Positions 28,764 to 37,075 of a DNA stretch of 64,000 nucleotides are shown here, piece after piece. The notes below the pieces were generated by a model. It saw nothing but the letters and a program-made list of their open reading frames with translations, searched no databases and was not told the DNA's origin. The DNA comes from Actinomycetes bacterium (GTDB lineage Bacteria > Actinomycetota > Actinomycetes > Propionibacteriales > Propionibacteriaceae), in the NCBI GenBank assembly GCA_023393755.1, contig JAEXCA010000086.1, positions 3,537 to 67,536 of the forward strand. Direction: 5' to 3'. The number at the start of each line of letters is the position of its first letter. Positions within the stretch are counted from its first letter, which is position 1. The translations under genes were made by a program, and so were the position numbers.

Positions 28764-29180
28764 TCACGCCACCCGGCGCAGCAGCTCCAGCAGGGCCAGG
28801 GCGTAGGCGTCCGACGGCTCCGGGTGCCGGAAGGTCAGTATCCGGGTCGCGTCGTCCAGCCGAAGCGCGATCTCGACCTCGTAGGTCTCCGGCAGCCGCC
28901 GCAGCGCCCGGAAGGTGCCGCGCGGCAGTTCGCGCAGTTGCTCCTCGGAGGGCAGCCACAACGTGTCCTCCTGGGCGACCGAGTCCAGCGCCCACTCGGT
29001 GGTGCCGTTGAACGCCAGGATGCTCCCGGTCGGATAGCTGCGGGCCTCGATGGTCATCTCGCTGACGGTGAAGATCTCGGCCTCGAACTCCGGCTCGTCG
29101 AGTTGGAAGCGGTCGCCGGCGCGCGGGTGCCAGATCAGGCCGGCGTCCCGCAGTGCGGCGGCCAGTTCGGTCGAGATCAT
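28764..29180 (-). CDS. Conserved hypothetical protein
   Basis: A 138-residue cytoplasmic protein: LAAALRDAGLIWHPRAGDRF, then a run of short strands (EIFTVSEMTIEARSYP, ILAFNGTTEWALD), the segment WLPSEEQLRELPRG and a helical C-terminus (SDAYALALLELLRRV). I recognise it as a sequence conserved in actinobacteria, where it is sometimes mis-titled as pilus assembly protein, but no function is known. It is divergent from the M18 aminopeptidase gene. Confidence 0.75.
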   Translation of the reverse strand: MISTELAAALRDAGLIWHPRAGDRFQLDEPEFEAEIFTVSEMTIEARSYPTGSILAFNGTTEWALDSVAQEDTLWLPSEEQLRELPRGTFRALRRLPETYEVEIALRLDDATRILTFRHPEPSDAYALALLELLRRVA

Positions 29181-29255
29181 CCCCCTATCCTGCCCCGCGG
29201 CTCCGCGGGCTGGCTCACCGGCCACGCGAATCGCCGGTTGCGGCAGACTGTCGCC

Positions 29256-30518
29256 ATGGCCTCCTCCGAGCACATCGCCGACCTCGCCGGCTTCGTCACC
29301 GCGTCCCCGTCCTCGTACCACGCCGCTGCCGAGGTGGCGCGGCGGCTGGCCGGGGCCGGGTACGCCGAACAGCGCGAAGCCGACGCCTGGGACGCCTCGC
29401 CCGGTGGTCACTACCTGCTGCGGGACGGCGCGGTCATCGCCTGGTTCCTCCCGGCGGACCTCGACGGGCCGGCCGGCTTCCGGATCGTCGGGGCGCACAC
29501 CGACTCGCCCGGCTTCAAGCTGAAGCCCGACCCCTCGGCCTACGCGTTCGGCTGGTCGCAGGCCGCGATGGAGGTCTACGGCGGCCCGTTGCCCAACTCG
29601 TGGCTGGACCGCGAGTTCGGTCTCGCCGGCCGGGTGATCGACCGGGACGGCACCGTCCATCTGGTGAAGACCCCCGCCTGGCTGCGGATCCCGCAGGTGG
29701 CGCCGCACCTGGATCGCAGCGTGAACGAGAAGCTCAGCCTCGATCGGCAGGTGCATCTCAAGCCGGTGGCCGGGCTGGGATCGGTGGACATCCTCGCCGC
29801 GGTGGCCGGGTCGCTGGGCCTGCACCGCGATGCCATCGACGGCCACGACCTGTTCGGCTACGTCACCCAGGCGCCCGAGGTGATCGGCGTGGCCGGGGAG
29901 TTCCTGGCCTCCGCCCGGCTCGACAACCTCTCCAGCGTGCACGCCGGCCTGGCCGCGCTGCTGGCCGCCGAGCCGGCCGGCCGGGTCGCCGTCCTGGCCT
30001 GCTTCGACCACGAGGAGATCGGCTCCGAATCCCGCTCCGGCGCCGCCGGGCCGCTGCTGGAATCCGTCCTGACCCGGATCGGCCACTCCCTCGGCTGGAG
30101 CGTGGACGAGCAGCAGCGCGCCCTCGCCGCCTCGTTCGTGATCTCCGCCGACGCCGGCCACGGCATCCACCCCAACTACCCGCAACTGCACGACCCCGAC
30201 CACCGTCCGCTGCTGAACTCCGGCCCCCTGCTGAAGGTGAACGCCAACCAGCGCTACACCACCGAGGGACCCTCGTCCGCGCTGTGGCTGCGGGTCTGCC
30301 GGGCTGCCGGCGTCCCCACCCAGCCGTTCGTCTCCAACAACGCCGTCCCGTGCGGCTCGACCATCGGCCCGATCACCGCCGCTCGGCTGGGGATCACGTC
30401 GGTGGACGTGGGCATCCCGTTGCTGAGCATGCACTCCGCGCGCGAGCTGTGCGGGGTCGCCGATCCCGGGTACCTGGCGACCGCGCTGACGGCGTTCTAC
30501 AGCGGCGCCGAGCGCTAG
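29256..30518 (+). CDS. M18-family aminopeptidase
   Basis: A 420-residue cytosolic metallopeptidase of the aspartyl/lysyl aminopeptidase family, with two metal ions per subunit and usually a dodecamer. Metal and catalytic motifs are GAHTDSPGFKLK, SARLDNLSSV, CFDHEEIGS and SMHSARELCG; DAGHGIHPNYPQLHD and NQRYTTEG are family segments. The ATG at 29256 was chosen because the domain begins immediately (SSEHIADLAGFV). A much longer open frame reaching upstream runs opposite rmuC and is not coding. Its stop overlaps the convergent HAD gene by 4 bases. Confidence 0.93.
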   Translation: MASSEHIADLAGFVTASPSSYHAAAEVARRLAGAGYAEQREADAWDASPGGHYLLRDGAVIAWFLPADLDGPAGFRIVGAHTDSPGFKLKPDPSAYAFGWSQAAMEVYGGPLPNSWLDREFGLAGRVIDRDGTVHLVKTPAWLRIPQVAPHLDRSVNEKLSLDRQVHLKPVAGLGSVDILAAVAGSLGLHRDAIDGHDLFGYVTQAPEVIGVAGEFLASARLDNLSSVHAGLAALLAAEPAGRVAVLACFDHEEIGSESRSGAAGPLLESVLTRIGHSLGWSVDEQQRALAASFVISADAGHGIHPNYPQLHDPDHRPLLNSGPLLKVNANQRYTTEGPSSALWLRVCRAAGVPTQPFVSNNAVPCGSTIGPITAARLGITSVDVGIPLLSMHSARELCGVADPGYLATALTAFYSGAER

Positions 30519-31432
30519 GGACGCCGCGTCGTCGGATCCAGGACCGTGGCTCCGAGCGGGAGCGGCGCGAACAGGTGGGGGTAGCCGTCCTCGACCACGA
30601 TCGGCAGGTCGGCCTCCGGCTCCAGTCGGAGCAGCACCAGGTCGGCATCGCTCAGGTCGGCGTAGAACCGCTGCCGGGTGCCGGACAGCTGGTGCTCGAA
30701 TGAACAGTGGACGAAGCCCTCGGCCAGGTAGTCCAGACCGCGGCCTGACCAGGGGTAATGCCCTTCCGCCGCGGCGGACTCCCAGGTCGAGCGGTGCGCC
30801 CAGTGGTAGACCGGTTCGCCGACCGGCGTCCGCTCGCCCAGCAGGCCCAGGGCCACCAGCTCGTCGCGCAACCGTTCGGCGGTGGTGAAGTGCAGACCGG
30901 TCATCCCCAGGTCGCTCGCCGCGGCGGCGTTGGCGGGGGTGTCGTCGATGAACACCGCCTGCTCCACGCCCACCCCCAGCCGTTCGCAGGCGAGCCGGTA
31001 GATCGCCGGATCGGGCTTGACGATGCCCTCCACCCCCGAGATCACGGTCTCCCGGAAGCGGCGGAGGATCCCGAACTTCGCCTGGGCGACGGCGAAGGGT
31101 TCGGCGGCCCAGTTGGTGAGCGCCCCGATGGTGACACCGGCCTGCTGCAGCTCGGCGATGATCGCCGAGCTGCCGGGCACCATCGCGTCGATGGTGAGCG
31201 GGAAGTGTCGGCGATAGGCGCGGATGCCGAGTTCGTCGGCGGGGAACCGGCGGACCAGCTCGTCCTCGGACCCGTCGATGCTGTACAGCCGGTCGTTGGC
31301 GCGGTTCCACTCGGCGAAGCCGATCCGTTCCATGAAGGCGGGCACCTGCTCGGCCGGCATCACCTGCTCGAAGGCCCGCTGTGGCATCCAGGGGATGACC
31401 ACCCCGCCGATGTCGAAGATCACTGCGTCCAC
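30515..31432 (-). CDS. HAD-family hydrolase fused to a DUF952 domain
   Basis: 305 residues. Residues about 1-200 are a haloacid-dehalogenase-like hydrolase: nucleophile Asp in VIFDIGGVV, motif II ALTNWA, motif III lysine in VKPDPAIY, motif IV FIDDTPANAAAA. Residues about 207-305 are a DUF952 domain (VYHWAHRSTWESA, GFVHCSFEHQ, YADLSDADLVLLRLE, YPHLFAPLPLGAT), normally a separate protein of about 110 residues with an unknown, probably ADP-ribose-binding-like, fold. It starts at GTG. The fusion suggests that the two domains act on one metabolite. Confidence 0.88.
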   Translation of the reverse strand: MDAVIFDIGGVVIPWMPQRAFEQVMPAEQVPAFMERIGFAEWNRANDRLYSIDGSEDELVRRFPADELGIRAYRRHFPLTIDAMVPGSSAIIAELQQAGVTIGALTNWAAEPFAVAQAKFGILRRFRETVISGVEGIVKPDPAIYRLACERLGVGVEQAVFIDDTPANAAAASDLGMTGLHFTTAERLRDELVALGLLGERTPVGEPVYHWAHRSTWESAAAEGHYPWSGRGLDYLAEGFVHCSFEHQLSGTRQRFYADLSDADLVLLRLEPEADLPIVVEDGYPHLFAPLPLGATVLDPTTRRP

Positions 31433-31503
31433 CGCTCAAGCATGTCGGAACGCGGCCGGGCGTCGCCAACCGACGCCGGTTCGTCGCCGTCCGGCACTCT
31501 CGG

Positions 31504-31509
31504 TAGGCT
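31504..31509 (+). promoter_or_regulatory. Leaderless -10 box of ychF
   Basis: TAGGCT, eight bases before the GTG at 31518. Confidence 0.4.
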
Positions 31510-31517
31510 TGCCCGAC

Positions 31518-32591
31518 GTGGCTCTCACCATTGGAATCGTCGGCCTGCCCAACGCGGGCAAGTCCACCCTGTTCAACGCCCTGACCCGCAACAACGTGCT
31601 CGCGGCGAACTACCCGTTCGCCACCATCGAGCCGAATGTCGGCGTGGTCGGCGTCCCCGACCCGCGGCTGCCGGTGCTGGCCGAACTGTTCAACTCCGAG
31701 CGGATCATCCCGGCGACGGTCAGCTTCGTCGACATCGCCGGCATCGTGAAGGGTGCCTCGGCGGGGGAGGGAATGGGCAACGCCTTCCTGGCCAACATCC
31801 GGGAGGCGGACGCGATCTGCCAGGTCACCCGGGTGTTCCGCGACCCCGACGTCACCCACGTCGACGGCGACGTCAACCCCGGCAACGACATCGAGACGAT
31901 CCGCACCGAGCTGATCCTGGCCGACCTGCAGACCGTCGAGAAGGCGCTGCCCCGGCTGGAGAAGGAGGCCCGGCTGCGCAAGGAGCGCCAGCCGGTCCTG
32001 GCCGCCGTCCAGGAGGCCCAGCAGGTGCTGAACTCCGGTCGGGGCGTCCACGCCGCCGGGCTCGACCTGGAGCCCCTGAAGGAACTCTTCCTGCTCACCG
32101 CCAAGCCGTACCTATACGTCTTCAACTGCGACTCCGACGAGTTGACGGACGAGGCGCTGATCGGCCAGATGCGCGAGCTGGTCGCCCCCGCCGAGGCGAT
32201 CTTCCTGGACGCCAAGATCGAATCCGAGCTGATCGAGATGGAGCCGGACGAGGCCCGCGAGTTCCTGGTCGAGATGGGGATCTCCGAGCCGGGCCTGGAT
32301 GTGCTGGCGAGGGTCGGCTACGACACCCTCGGCCTGCAGAGCTACCTGACCGCCGGCCCCAAGGAGGCCCGTGGCTGGACGATCCACCAGGGCTGGACTG
32401 CCCCGCAGGCGGCCGGGGTGATCCACACCGACTTCCAGAAGGGCTTCATCAAGGCCGAGATCGTCAGCTACGAGGATCTGATCGCGGCGGGTTCGATGGC
32501 AGCCGCCCGCGCCGCCGGCAAGGTCCGGATGGAGGGCAAGGACTACGTCATGCAGGACGGCGACGTGGTCGAGTTCAGGTTCAACGTGTAG
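31518..32591 (+). CDS. ychF: Redox-regulated ATPase YchF (OLA1 family)
   Basis: A 357-residue Obg-type P-loop ATPase that binds ribosomes. P-loop GLPNAGKSTLFNAL, switch region FATIEPNVG, G3 VDIAGIVKGASAGEGMGN, the NCDSDE segment in place of the GTP-specific NKxD (explaining ATP preference), and a C-terminal TGS domain (GWTIHQGWTAPQAAGVIHTDF). It starts at GTG just after a -10 box; the longer frame upstream is not supported. A toxin-antitoxin pair follows, as with Rv1112-Rv1114. Confidence 0.95.
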   Translation: MALTIGIVGLPNAGKSTLFNALTRNNVLAANYPFATIEPNVGVVGVPDPRLPVLAELFNSERIIPATVSFVDIAGIVKGASAGEGMGNAFLANIREADAICQVTRVFRDPDVTHVDGDVNPGNDIETIRTELILADLQTVEKALPRLEKEARLRKERQPVLAAVQEAQQVLNSGRGVHAAGLDLEPLKELFLLTAKPYLYVFNCDSDELTDEALIGQMRELVAPAEAIFLDAKIESELIEMEPDEAREFLVEMGISEPGLDVLARVGYDTLGLQSYLTAGPKEARGWTIHQGWTAPQAAGVIHTDFQKGFIKAEIVSYEDLIAAGSMAAARAAGKVRMEGKDYVMQDGDVVEFRFNV

Positions 32592-32633
32592 CCGTGCAAG
32601 CGGTGGCCGACGTCGATGCTGCGTGCCCAGCGC

Positions 32634-32656
32634 TATGATGTAGGTACGTACCGACA
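32634..32656 (+). promoter_or_regulatory. vapBC promoter and palindromic operator
   Basis: A -10 TATGAT at 32634-32639 overlaps an 18-base imperfect palindrome at 32639-32656 with the perfect core GGTACGTACC. It ends 16 bases before the antitoxin start. Palindromes at this position are the usual binding site for the antitoxin-toxin complex. Confidence 0.65.
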
Positions 32657-32672
32657 TGGACGAAGGTGGCAG

Positions 32673-32912
32673 ATGTCCAGCGTGGTGTCCTCCCGCGAGT
32701 TCAATCGCGACGTCAGCGCAGCCAAGCGCGCGGCTGACGCCGGCCCGGTGGTGATCACCGATCGCGGAGAGCCGGCGTACGTCCTGCTCTCCATTGCGGA
32801 GTACCGTCGGATGAAGGATCAGCGCAGCATCGTCGACATCCTGCGCATGGACGCCGACATCGACCTCCAGCCCGAGCGGATCCAGGACCTTTCGCGGGTG
32901 GCCGAGCTGTGA
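32673..32912 (+). CDS. vapB: Phd/YefM-family antitoxin
   Basis: A 79-residue antitoxin. The N-terminal Phd/YefM DNA-binding domain reads SSREFNRDVSAAKRAADAGPV and VVITDRGEPAYVLLSIAEYRRM; the acidic C-terminal tail (VDILRMDADIDLQPE) would wrap the toxin. The ATG at 32673 has the ribosome site GAAGGTGG; an upstream ATG-like frame is not preferred. It overlaps the toxin gene by 4 bases and probably represses both through the upstream palindrome. Confidence 0.9.
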   Translation: MSSVVSSREFNRDVSAAKRAADAGPVVITDRGEPAYVLLSIAEYRRMKDQRSIVDILRMDADIDLQPERIQDLSRVAEL

Positions 32913-33361
32913 GGTATCTGCTCGACACCAACGTCCTCAGCGAGCTGCGCAAGCGCCCGGAGGTCGCGGATGCGCGGGTGGTTGCCTGGGCTGCGGCGCA
33001 GGACGTGGAGGATCTGCACCTGAGCGCCATCTCGGTGATGGAGATCGAGCTGGGTGTCGCTCGACTGGAGCGCCGCGACGCGAGGCAGGGTGCGGAGTTG
33101 CGCCGGTGGTTCGAGAACGCGGTGATCGGGGATCTGGCCGGTCAGATCCTGCCGGTCAGCCTCGCGGTGGCGCGACGGGCGGCGCTCCTGCAGGTGCCCG
33201 ATCCCAGACCGCTCCACGACGCCTACATTGCCGCCACCGGGTTGGTTCACGGGCTCACCGTGGCCACCAGGAACACTGCTGACTTCGACTCGACCGGCGT
33301 CCCGCTGGTCAACCCCTGGGAGACCGGTGGCGCGGGCGGTGACGGGCGGACCGGCCGGTAG
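32909..33361 (+). CDS. vapC: PIN-domain toxin (VapC/FitB type)
   Basis: A 150-residue PIN ribonuclease. Catalytic acids are in YLLDTNVLSEL (D6), ISVMEIELG and HDAYIAATGLVHGLTVATRNTADF. Such toxins cut tRNA or rRNA when the antitoxin is degraded. It starts at a GTG inside the antitoxin stop (GTGA), so synthesis is coupled. The Gly/Arg-rich last 12 residues extend past the fold. The target is unknown. Confidence 0.9.
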   Translation: MRYLLDTNVLSELRKRPEVADARVVAWAAAQDVEDLHLSAISVMEIELGVARLERRDARQGAELRRWFENAVIGDLAGQILPVSLAVARRAALLQVPDPRPLHDAYIAATGLVHGLTVATRNTADFDSTGVPLVNPWETGGAGGDGRTGR

Positions 33362-33434
33362 TTCCTCGGTCGCGCCAGCCCGGCCAGCGGAGCGGCATGT
33401 GCCCTCGACATGTCTCCTGCGGATCGGAGAGGGG

Positions 33435-33440
33435 TAGCGT
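33435..33440 (+). promoter_or_regulatory. Leaderless -10 box of the Nudix gene
   Basis: TAGCGT, seven bases before the ATG at 33448. Confidence 0.4.
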
Positions 33441-33447
33441 CGTCGCC

Positions 33448-33915
33448 ATGCACTTCACCGAGTACGACACCCGGCTGGCGGCCTACGCGGTCGTCGTCAA
33501 CGATGCCGACGAGATCCTGCTGACCTGGTACAACGGCGAGGGCTCGGCCACGCCCAGCTGGACGCTGCCCGGCGGCGGGGTGGAGTTCGACGAGTCGATC
33601 GCCGACGCGGTGGTGCGCGAGGTCTACGAGGAGACCGGCTTCCAGGTCGAGATCGGTGAGTTCCTCGCCGAGCACCACTTCACCGGGCCGAGGTCCAGCC
33701 GGAGTTCCCGACCGTTCCGCTCCCAGCGGTTCCTCTACGCCGCCACCGTGGTCGGCGGGAAGCTGGGCACGACCGAGGTGGGTGGATCCACCGACCTGGC
33801 CCGCTGGGCGCCGCTCGCGGACGTTCCCCGCCTGGAGGAGCCGCGGGCGGACATCATCGACCTGGCGGTGTCCCTGGCCGATCGGCGCGGACGTGTCCGT
33901 GGAGGTGAGCGGTGA
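33448..33915 (+). CDS. Nudix hydrolase
   Basis: A 155-residue hydrolase of nucleoside-diphosphate-linked compounds. The Nudix box is complete: GGGVEFDESIADAVVREVYEE followed by TGF (the box proper runs GG..E.......REVYEETGF), preceded by SWTLPG. The substrate cannot be deduced; the small size fits 8-oxo-dGTP, ADP-ribose or pyrimidine-nucleotide hydrolases. The next gene, a GNAT protein, starts inside its stop codon (GTGA), so they form an operon. Confidence 0.88.
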   Translation: MHFTEYDTRLAAYAVVVNDADEILLTWYNGEGSATPSWTLPGGGVEFDESIADAVVREVYEETGFQVEIGEFLAEHHFTGPRSSRSSRPFRSQRFLYAATVVGGKLGTTEVGGSTDLARWAPLADVPRLEEPRADIIDLAVSLADRRGRVRGGER

Positions 33916-34763
33916 ACCCTCCCGAGCCCCTCGTCGTCCGACCGGGAAGTGGCGCTCCGGTGACGGAAGCGGCGGCGCCCGAGCCCGCGGAGCTGCTACG
34001 CGCCTACGACGAGCAGCTGCGCACCGAGGCCGAGCTGGCGAACGCCCTGTCGCGAGGCCGGCTCGGGCCACTGTGGCTGGGGACCTTCGCCGGTGGACAG
34101 GGATTCGTGACCTACCGCGACCTCGTCGGAGTCGCCCGGGCCGAGCTGGGCGATCTGGTGGCGGCCGCGCTGGGTGTCTTCGAATCGGACGGGTCCATCA
34201 CCGAGGTGGAGTGGAAGACCCGCGGCCACGATGTCGCGCCGGGGTTGCCCGAGGCGCTGACCGCGCACGGATTCGAGCCGGAGGGGACCGAGTCGATCAT
34301 GCTCGGCGAGGCCGCGGCGCTGGCCGTCGAGGTGCCGCTGCCCACGGGCGTGGTGGTGCGGCAGATCCACGACGAGCGCGAGATCCGGGCGATGAGCGCC
34401 ACGCAGGATCGCGCGTTCGGCAACCCGGTCTCGGCGGAGCGCGCCGATGCGCTCGTCCGACGCCACGCCGAGGAGCGGAACCTCGAGTTGTGGGTCGCCG
34501 AGGCGGAGGGCGAGATCGTCAGCGCCGGACGGCTGGAGTTGGTCGAGGGGACGCTGTTCGCAGGGCTCTGGGGTGGGGGAACCCTCGAACCCTGGCGGGG
34601 AAGGGGCATCTACCGGGCGTTGACCGCCGCCCGGGCACGCTCCGCGCTGGCTCGCGGCAGGACGTTCCTGCACAGCGACTCGACGGAGTTCTCCCGTCCG
34701 ATCCTGGAACGCTCCGGACTGGTCAAGTCCTCCACCACCACGCCCTACGTCTGGCAGCGCTGA
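33912..34763 (+). CDS. GNAT-family N-acetyltransferase, two-domain
   Basis: A 283-residue protein. A helical N-terminal half (about 25-140) with a degenerate acyltransferase fold precedes a GNAT domain (about 145-283), whose CoA loop is GGGTLEPWRGRGIYRALTAA and whose end is FSRPILERSGLVKSSTTTPYVW. It is translationally coupled to the Nudix gene by a GTGA overlap. The acceptor is unknown. Confidence 0.83.
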   Translation: MNPPEPLVVRPGSGAPVTEAAAPEPAELLRAYDEQLRTEAELANALSRGRLGPLWLGTFAGGQGFVTYRDLVGVARAELGDLVAAALGVFESDGSITEVEWKTRGHDVAPGLPEALTAHGFEPEGTESIMLGEAAALAVEVPLPTGVVVRQIHDEREIRAMSATQDRAFGNPVSAERADALVRRHAEERNLELWVAEAEGEIVSAGRLELVEGTLFAGLWGGGTLEPWRGRGIYRALTAARARSALARGRTFLHSDSTEFSRPILERSGLVKSSTTTPYVWQR

Positions 34764-34944
34764 GGCTGGTCCGGGTCGGTGGAGTGTGCAGAAAATGCCA
34801 AATAGCCCGCCTGGGCGACGTAGCTGTCGGCGAGGACCGCTGTTTGGCAGAAGGTGGCGGCGCCGGCCCGAGCCCGATCACGGTGGGTCCTGCGCCAACC
34901 GGTCGTCGTCCTAGGATGGCGACGACTGAGAGAAGGGTGCCGCG

Positions 34945-35508
34945 ATGACGACCATCGAGAACCGTCCCCACACCGCGCTGCTGGTGGTCGATGTCCAGAA
35001 CGGCGTCGTCGCCGAGGCCTGGAACCGCGACCAGGTGGTCGGCACCATCGCGGGTCTGGTCGACCGGGCACGACAGGCCGGAGCACCGGTGATCTGGGTA
35101 CAGGATCACACCGAGGACGACGGCGAGCGCGCGATCGGCAGCGAGGCCTGGCAGGTCGTGCCCGAACTGCGGCCGGACGAGGCCGATCCCCGGATCCGCA
35201 AGGTCTACGGCGACTCCTTCGAGCAGACCGATCTCGAACAGGTGCTCGCCCGGCTGGGCGTCGGGCACCTGGTGGTCGCCGGTGCCCAGACCGACGCCTG
35301 CATCAGATCCACCCTGCACGGCGCCTTCGTCCGCGGCTACGACACCACGCTGGTCGCCGATGCCCACACCACGGAGGACCTGTCGGACTGGGGAGCCCCG
35401 AGCCCGGACCTGGTGGTGTCGCACACCAACCTCTACTGGAAGTTCCACGACGGACCCGGGCGGTCCGCGGCCGTGGTGGCCGCCGACGAGGTCGATTTCG
35501 GAGAGTGA
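34945..35508 (+). CDS. Isochorismatase-like cysteine hydrolase
   Basis: A 187-residue protein. The catalytic triad of the family is visible as D16 in LLVVDVQNG, K86 in PRIRKVYGDSF and C119 in GAQTDACIRSTLHGAF; the cis-peptide before the cysteine loop is retained. Members hydrolyse amides such as nicotinamide or isochorismate-like ethers; the specificity is not evident. It has a ribosome site GAGAAGGG. The following YdcF-like gene overlaps its stop. Confidence 0.89.
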   Translation: MTTIENRPHTALLVVDVQNGVVAEAWNRDQVVGTIAGLVDRARQAGAPVIWVQDHTEDDGERAIGSEAWQVVPELRPDEADPRIRKVYGDSFEQTDLEQVLARLGVGHLVVAGAQTDACIRSTLHGAFVRGYDTTLVADAHTTEDLSDWGAPSPDLVVSHTNLYWKFHDGPGRSAAVVAADEVDFGE

Positions 35509-36278
35509 CCCCGGGAGCGGCGACCCCCTCTGGTCCCGGGGTCATGACCCCGGCGGAACTGGCGTGGCGCGGTGCGCTGGTCGTGCTCGGTCTCGGCCTG
35601 CTGGGCAACGGCGGCTGGTTGCTGGCGACGGCGAACCTCAACACCGGCGTGCTGCTGCAACTGATGGTGGCCGTGGTGCTGGTCTGCTTCGCGGTCGTCC
35701 GCCGGCTCTCCTCGATCCGGTGGCTCAGCGTCCCAGCACTCCTGGCGGCGGGCGGCTTCGCCCTGGTGGCCGGGCTGCTGGCCGGCGACGGACTGAACGA
35801 CACCGCGACCGGCGACGAGGACGCGCTGATCGTGCTCGGCGCCGCGGTGCACGGACGCGAGGTGTCGCCGTCCCTGGCCCAGCGGCTGGAGATCGCGATC
35901 GACTACCACCGGCGGAACCCGTCCGCGCTGATCGTGGTCACCGGCGGACGCGGCCCGCAGGAGGAGATCGCCGAGGCCGTCGCCTCCCGTGACCACCTGC
36001 TCGCCCGTGGCGTCCCGGACGCGGTGATCGTGGTCGAGGATCGCTCCACCTCGACCGAGGAGAACTTCGGCTTCGCCAGGGCACTGCTGGATCAGCGGCT
36101 GGGGGAGGGCTACCGGGTCGCCTTCGTCACCAACGAGTACCACGTCTGGCGGGCGTCCCGGCTGGCCGCGGAGGCCGGTCTGGAGGCGCGCCACCTGCAC
36201 GCGGCGACCCGGTGGTACGTCTGGCCGTCCAGCTACCTGCGGGAGACCGTGGCGGTGCTCTGGTCGCTGGTTCCCTGA
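35505..36278 (+). CDS. YdcF/SanA-like DUF218 membrane protein
   Basis: About 257 residues. Three hydrophobic helices (about 20-100) are followed by a DUF218 domain (about 108-250) with DALIVLGAAVHGREVSPSLAQR, IVVTGGRGPQEEIAEA, EDRSTSTEENFGFAR and FVTNEYHVWRAS. DUF218 proteins such as E. coli SanA and ElyC affect envelope integrity and vancomycin sensitivity. The GTG at 35505 overlaps the previous stop; ATG at 35544 is an alternative. It precedes a VanY-like gene, so a wall-related role is plausible. Confidence 0.85.
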   Translation: MTPGAATPSGPGVMTPAELAWRGALVVLGLGLLGNGGWLLATANLNTGVLLQLMVAVVLVCFAVVRRLSSIRWLSVPALLAAGGFALVAGLLAGDGLNDTATGDEDALIVLGAAVHGREVSPSLAQRLEIAIDYHRRNPSALIVVTGGRGPQEEIAEAVASRDHLLARGVPDAVIVVEDRSTSTEENFGFARALLDQRLGEGYRVAFVTNEYHVWRASRLAAEAGLEARHLHAATRWYVWPSSYLRETVAVLWSLVP

Positions 36279-36282
36279 CCAC

Positions 36283-36320
36283 CTTAACCGGATGTTAAGA
36301 ACCCCTCCGCCGCCGCTTAA
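36283..36320 (+). promoter_or_regulatory. TTAAG/CTTAA boxes upstream of the VanY-like gene
   Basis: An inverted repeat CTTAAC-5 bases-GTTAAG (36283-36299) and a further palindromic CTTAAG (36315-36320), in an AT-rich island 25-62 bases before the carboxypeptidase start. Its position suits an operator for the OmpR-type regulator encoded in the same cluster. Confidence 0.5.
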
Positions 36321-36344
36321 GCGCGTGCTGGTGGAGTCGGGACC

Positions 36345-37015
36345 ATGGCAGTTCACCCGCGTCCCGGCCGGCGGATCGGACGGGCCAGTCTGATGCTGGC
36401 GTTCCTCATCGGCATCACCCTGATCTGGTTGCAGGCCCAGGGGTTGTGGGCCTCCGGCTCGATGCCCTCCCAGCTTCCGTCGGCCCAGGGGGAGGTTCTG
36501 CTGGTCAACGCCGACCATCCGCTGGCCGACGACTTCGGCGAACCCGAGCTGGTCGAGCTGGTGAACCAGGTTCCGGTCTCCGGTTCGGACGTCAGGGTGG
36601 CCGCCGAGGTGGAGAAGCCGCTGCTGAAGCTGTTCGCAGCGGCCGCAAGGCCGGGCTGAAGAACCTCTACGTCTCCAGCGGGTACCGCACCGCAGAGCAG
36701 CAGCAGGCGCTGTGGGACGCCTCCGACGACCGCTCCTACGTCCAGCCTCCCGGCCACAGCGAGCACCAGACCGGCCTGGCGGTCGATCTGGCCGATCTGA
36801 AGGTGGCGGCGGGGAAGTTCGGCGAGAGCAAGGCCGGACGCTGGCTGGCCAGGCACGCCTGGAAGTACGGCTTCCTCCTGCGGTACCCGGCGGGCAAGGA
36901 GGAGATCACCGGCATCTCCTACGAGCCCTGGCACTTCCGCTACGTCGGCAGGAAGGTGGCCCGGGCCTGCCACGAGGACGACCTCACCCTGGAGGAGTAC
37001 CTGCATGCCGAATGA
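36345..37015 (+). pseudogene. VanY-like D-Ala-D-Ala carboxypeptidase, split by one frameshift
   Basis: The first frame encodes a signal-anchor protein (RASLMLAFLIGITLIWLQAQG) up to KPLLKLFAAAARPG and stops at 36657-36659. A second frame continues with RKAGLKNLYVSSGYRTAEQQ, then HSEHQTGLAVDL and EPWHFRYVG, the zinc-binding H...D...H and catalytic Glu of M15B carboxypeptidases, and ends at 37015. One base, probably a C in GGCCGC near 36641-36646, is missing. Restored, it would be about 223 residues and trim the terminal D-Ala from wall precursors. Either a true pseudogene or a sequencing error. A VanRS-like pair follows. Confidence 0.82.
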
Positions 37016-37075
37016 GTCGCGGAGTCGTCGAACCTTGGCGGGACGGAGCAGGATGTCCTCGGAAGGAGGGCCGAG

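Noticed and set aside
27054..29255. Long in-frame extension upstream of the M18 aminopeptidase
   Set aside because: It runs opposite rmuC and the hypothetical gene at 28764; the M18 fold starts at the ATG at 29256.
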